A stretch of 64,000 nt of DNA from Pedobacter terrae (GTDB lineage Bacteria > Bacteroidota > Bacteroidia > Sphingobacteriales > Sphingobacteriaceae), in contig NZ_FNCH01000001.1 of NCBI RefSeq assembly GCF_900100705.1, positions 323,163 through 387,162 of the forward strand, read 5' to 3'. Position 1 is the first letter of the stretch. Every line of letters begins with the position of its first letter. The notes below the pieces were generated by a model. It had not been told where the DNA came from. It did not search any database and was given only the letters and a program-made list of their open reading frames with translations. A program made the position numbers and the translations under genes. Below, in pieces: positions 63,589 through 64,000 of the stretch.

Positions 63589-63679
63589 CTCAACTGTCTT
63601 TTTTATCTCTTCATTTTCTTCCTGTCTCCTGTTGAGCAAACACCTTCAGTTTGTAATAAATCTGGTTGCCTAAATTTTA

Positions 63680-63755
63680 TTGCAACAATGTAGCGATAAA
63701 TATATATTTTATTTTGCAACATAGTTGCAATTGATTATCTTAGTACTGTTGCAAC
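63680..63755 (+). promoter_or_regulatory. Promoter with TTGCAAC operator-like repeats for the RiPP gene
   Basis: TTTG (63713-63716), a 19-base spacer and TATCTTAG (63736-63743, seven of eight) make a Bacteroidota promoter. A palindrome, TTGCAAC-ATA-GTTGCAA (63714-63730), sits between the two boxes. Further TTGCAAC words lie at 63680 and 63749, spaced 34 and 35 bases. The expected transcript begins near 63750 with a GGGG...CCCC hairpin. A repressor acting here is inferred. Confidence 0.55.
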
Positions 63756-63813
63756 CGGGGATAAGCCGAAACCCCGTAACCACCAGTAGGCATCATATTT
63801 AATCACTTATTTT

Positions 63814-64000
63814 ATGAAAAATCAATCAGAAAAAATCACATTGAGCTTAGAAGACCTTCAGTTAGAAAGTTTTGTAACCAGTATTGACAGTGAAGTTGCG
63901 ATGCGTTTATCGGGTGGTTTAGGTAATGTATCAGAACCTACGCACACTGAACAAACAGATGACCATCATACCCCACCGGTAAGATGCACCACGGTAATCT
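63814..64000 (+). CDS. Pinensin-type lanthipeptide precursor (runs off window)
   Basis: Sixty-two codons are visible and the frame is still open at the edge. The leader, KITLSLEDLQLESFVTSIDS then MRLSGG, matches the leader of pinensin-family class I lanthipeptides of Bacteroidota, including the double-Gly cleavage site (residues 35-36). The core after GG is rich in Ser/Thr (SEPTHTEQTDDHHT) and has one Cys (VRCTTV), so Thr/Ser dehydration and at least one thioether ring are possible. Modifying enzymes (split LanB, LanC) and an exporter are expected just beyond the window. It is the first gene of a likely cluster and follows a promoter with TTGCAAC repeats. Confidence 0.82.
   Translation, partial: MKNQSEKITLSLEDLQLESFVTSIDSEVAMRLSGGLGNVSEPTHTEQTDDHHTPPVRCTTVI

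Noticed and set aside
1..64000. tRNA, rRNA, CRISPR, prophage and transposase genes
   Set aside because: None could be recognised by reading both strands; small tRNA-like cloverleaf regions were not seen in the gaps.

Overview
The window looks like a piece of chromosome from a Bacteroidota bacterium, most likely Sphingobacteriaceae (Pedobacter or a close relative). The reasons are: AT-rich DNA with short gaps between genes; the Bacteroidota promoter pattern TTTG-N17..24-TAnnTTTG at several starts; weak or absent Shine-Dalgarno sequences; families typical of the phylum (WbqC-like, DUF4442, AHSA1-type SRPBCC, DUF3857/transglutaminase, TSP3-OmpA); a pinensin-type lanthipeptide leader; and many dispersed imperfect palindromes between genes. 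No rRNA, tRNA, CRISPR array, prophage or transposase was seen.

Layout. 1-9.7 kb: end of kynureninase, bestrophin channel, HDAC-fold hydrolase, TruC-like pseudouridine synthase, a lipoprotein, MATE exporter, AlbA_2 regulator, DUF4442 protein, tiny lipoprotein, MFS transporter, HemF. 9.7-16.1 kb: endonuclease V, an unknown acidic protein, and a 1602-residue fusion of exonuclease-like, RecQ and UvrD-like modules. 16.1-19.1 kb is an AT-rich accessory patch: a secreted protein, a secreted B-lectin, a HigBA toxin-antitoxin pair with an iteron-like operator, and a decayed gene fragment. 19.1-28 kb: two related secreted TPR proteins, gyrA, a TetA-like exporter, a PIN-PhoH ATPase and a frameshifted gene remnant. 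28-40 kb: FUSC protein, Ohr, BioB, two magnesium transporters (MgtE, CorA), WbqC-like protein, lauroyltransferase, glycosyltransferase, thioredoxin-like protein, AroQ, XerD. 40-50.6 kb: PrmC, an overlapping ribD-EamA-yigZ run, uridine phosphorylase, galM/galK, an RNA methyltransferase and an abundant-type OmpA protein. 50.7-64 kb: a DEAD-box protein that has lost its catalytic motifs, a structured RNA candidate, LD-carboxypeptidase, an uncharacterised 438-residue protein, Hsp20, thioesterase, GlcD-type oxidase, FolB, glutaryl-CoA dehydrogenase, a transglutaminase-like membrane protein, and at the right edge the start of a pinensin-type RiPP precursor.

How the genes work together. Most are housekeeping and sit in units of one to three genes. 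The clearest functional groupings are magnesium uptake (MgtE/CorA), envelope lipid and sugar work (LpxL-like plus GT2), galactose use (galM divergent from galK), riboflavin synthesis (ribD) with a coupled exporter and YigZ, and HigBA. The accessory content of most interest is the RiPP precursor with a palindrome inside its promoter, the giant helicase fusion, the catalytically dead DEAD-box protein, and a large family of intergenic palindromes (CGTCAT...ATGACG), some nested inside an outer AGGCTGT-TC box.
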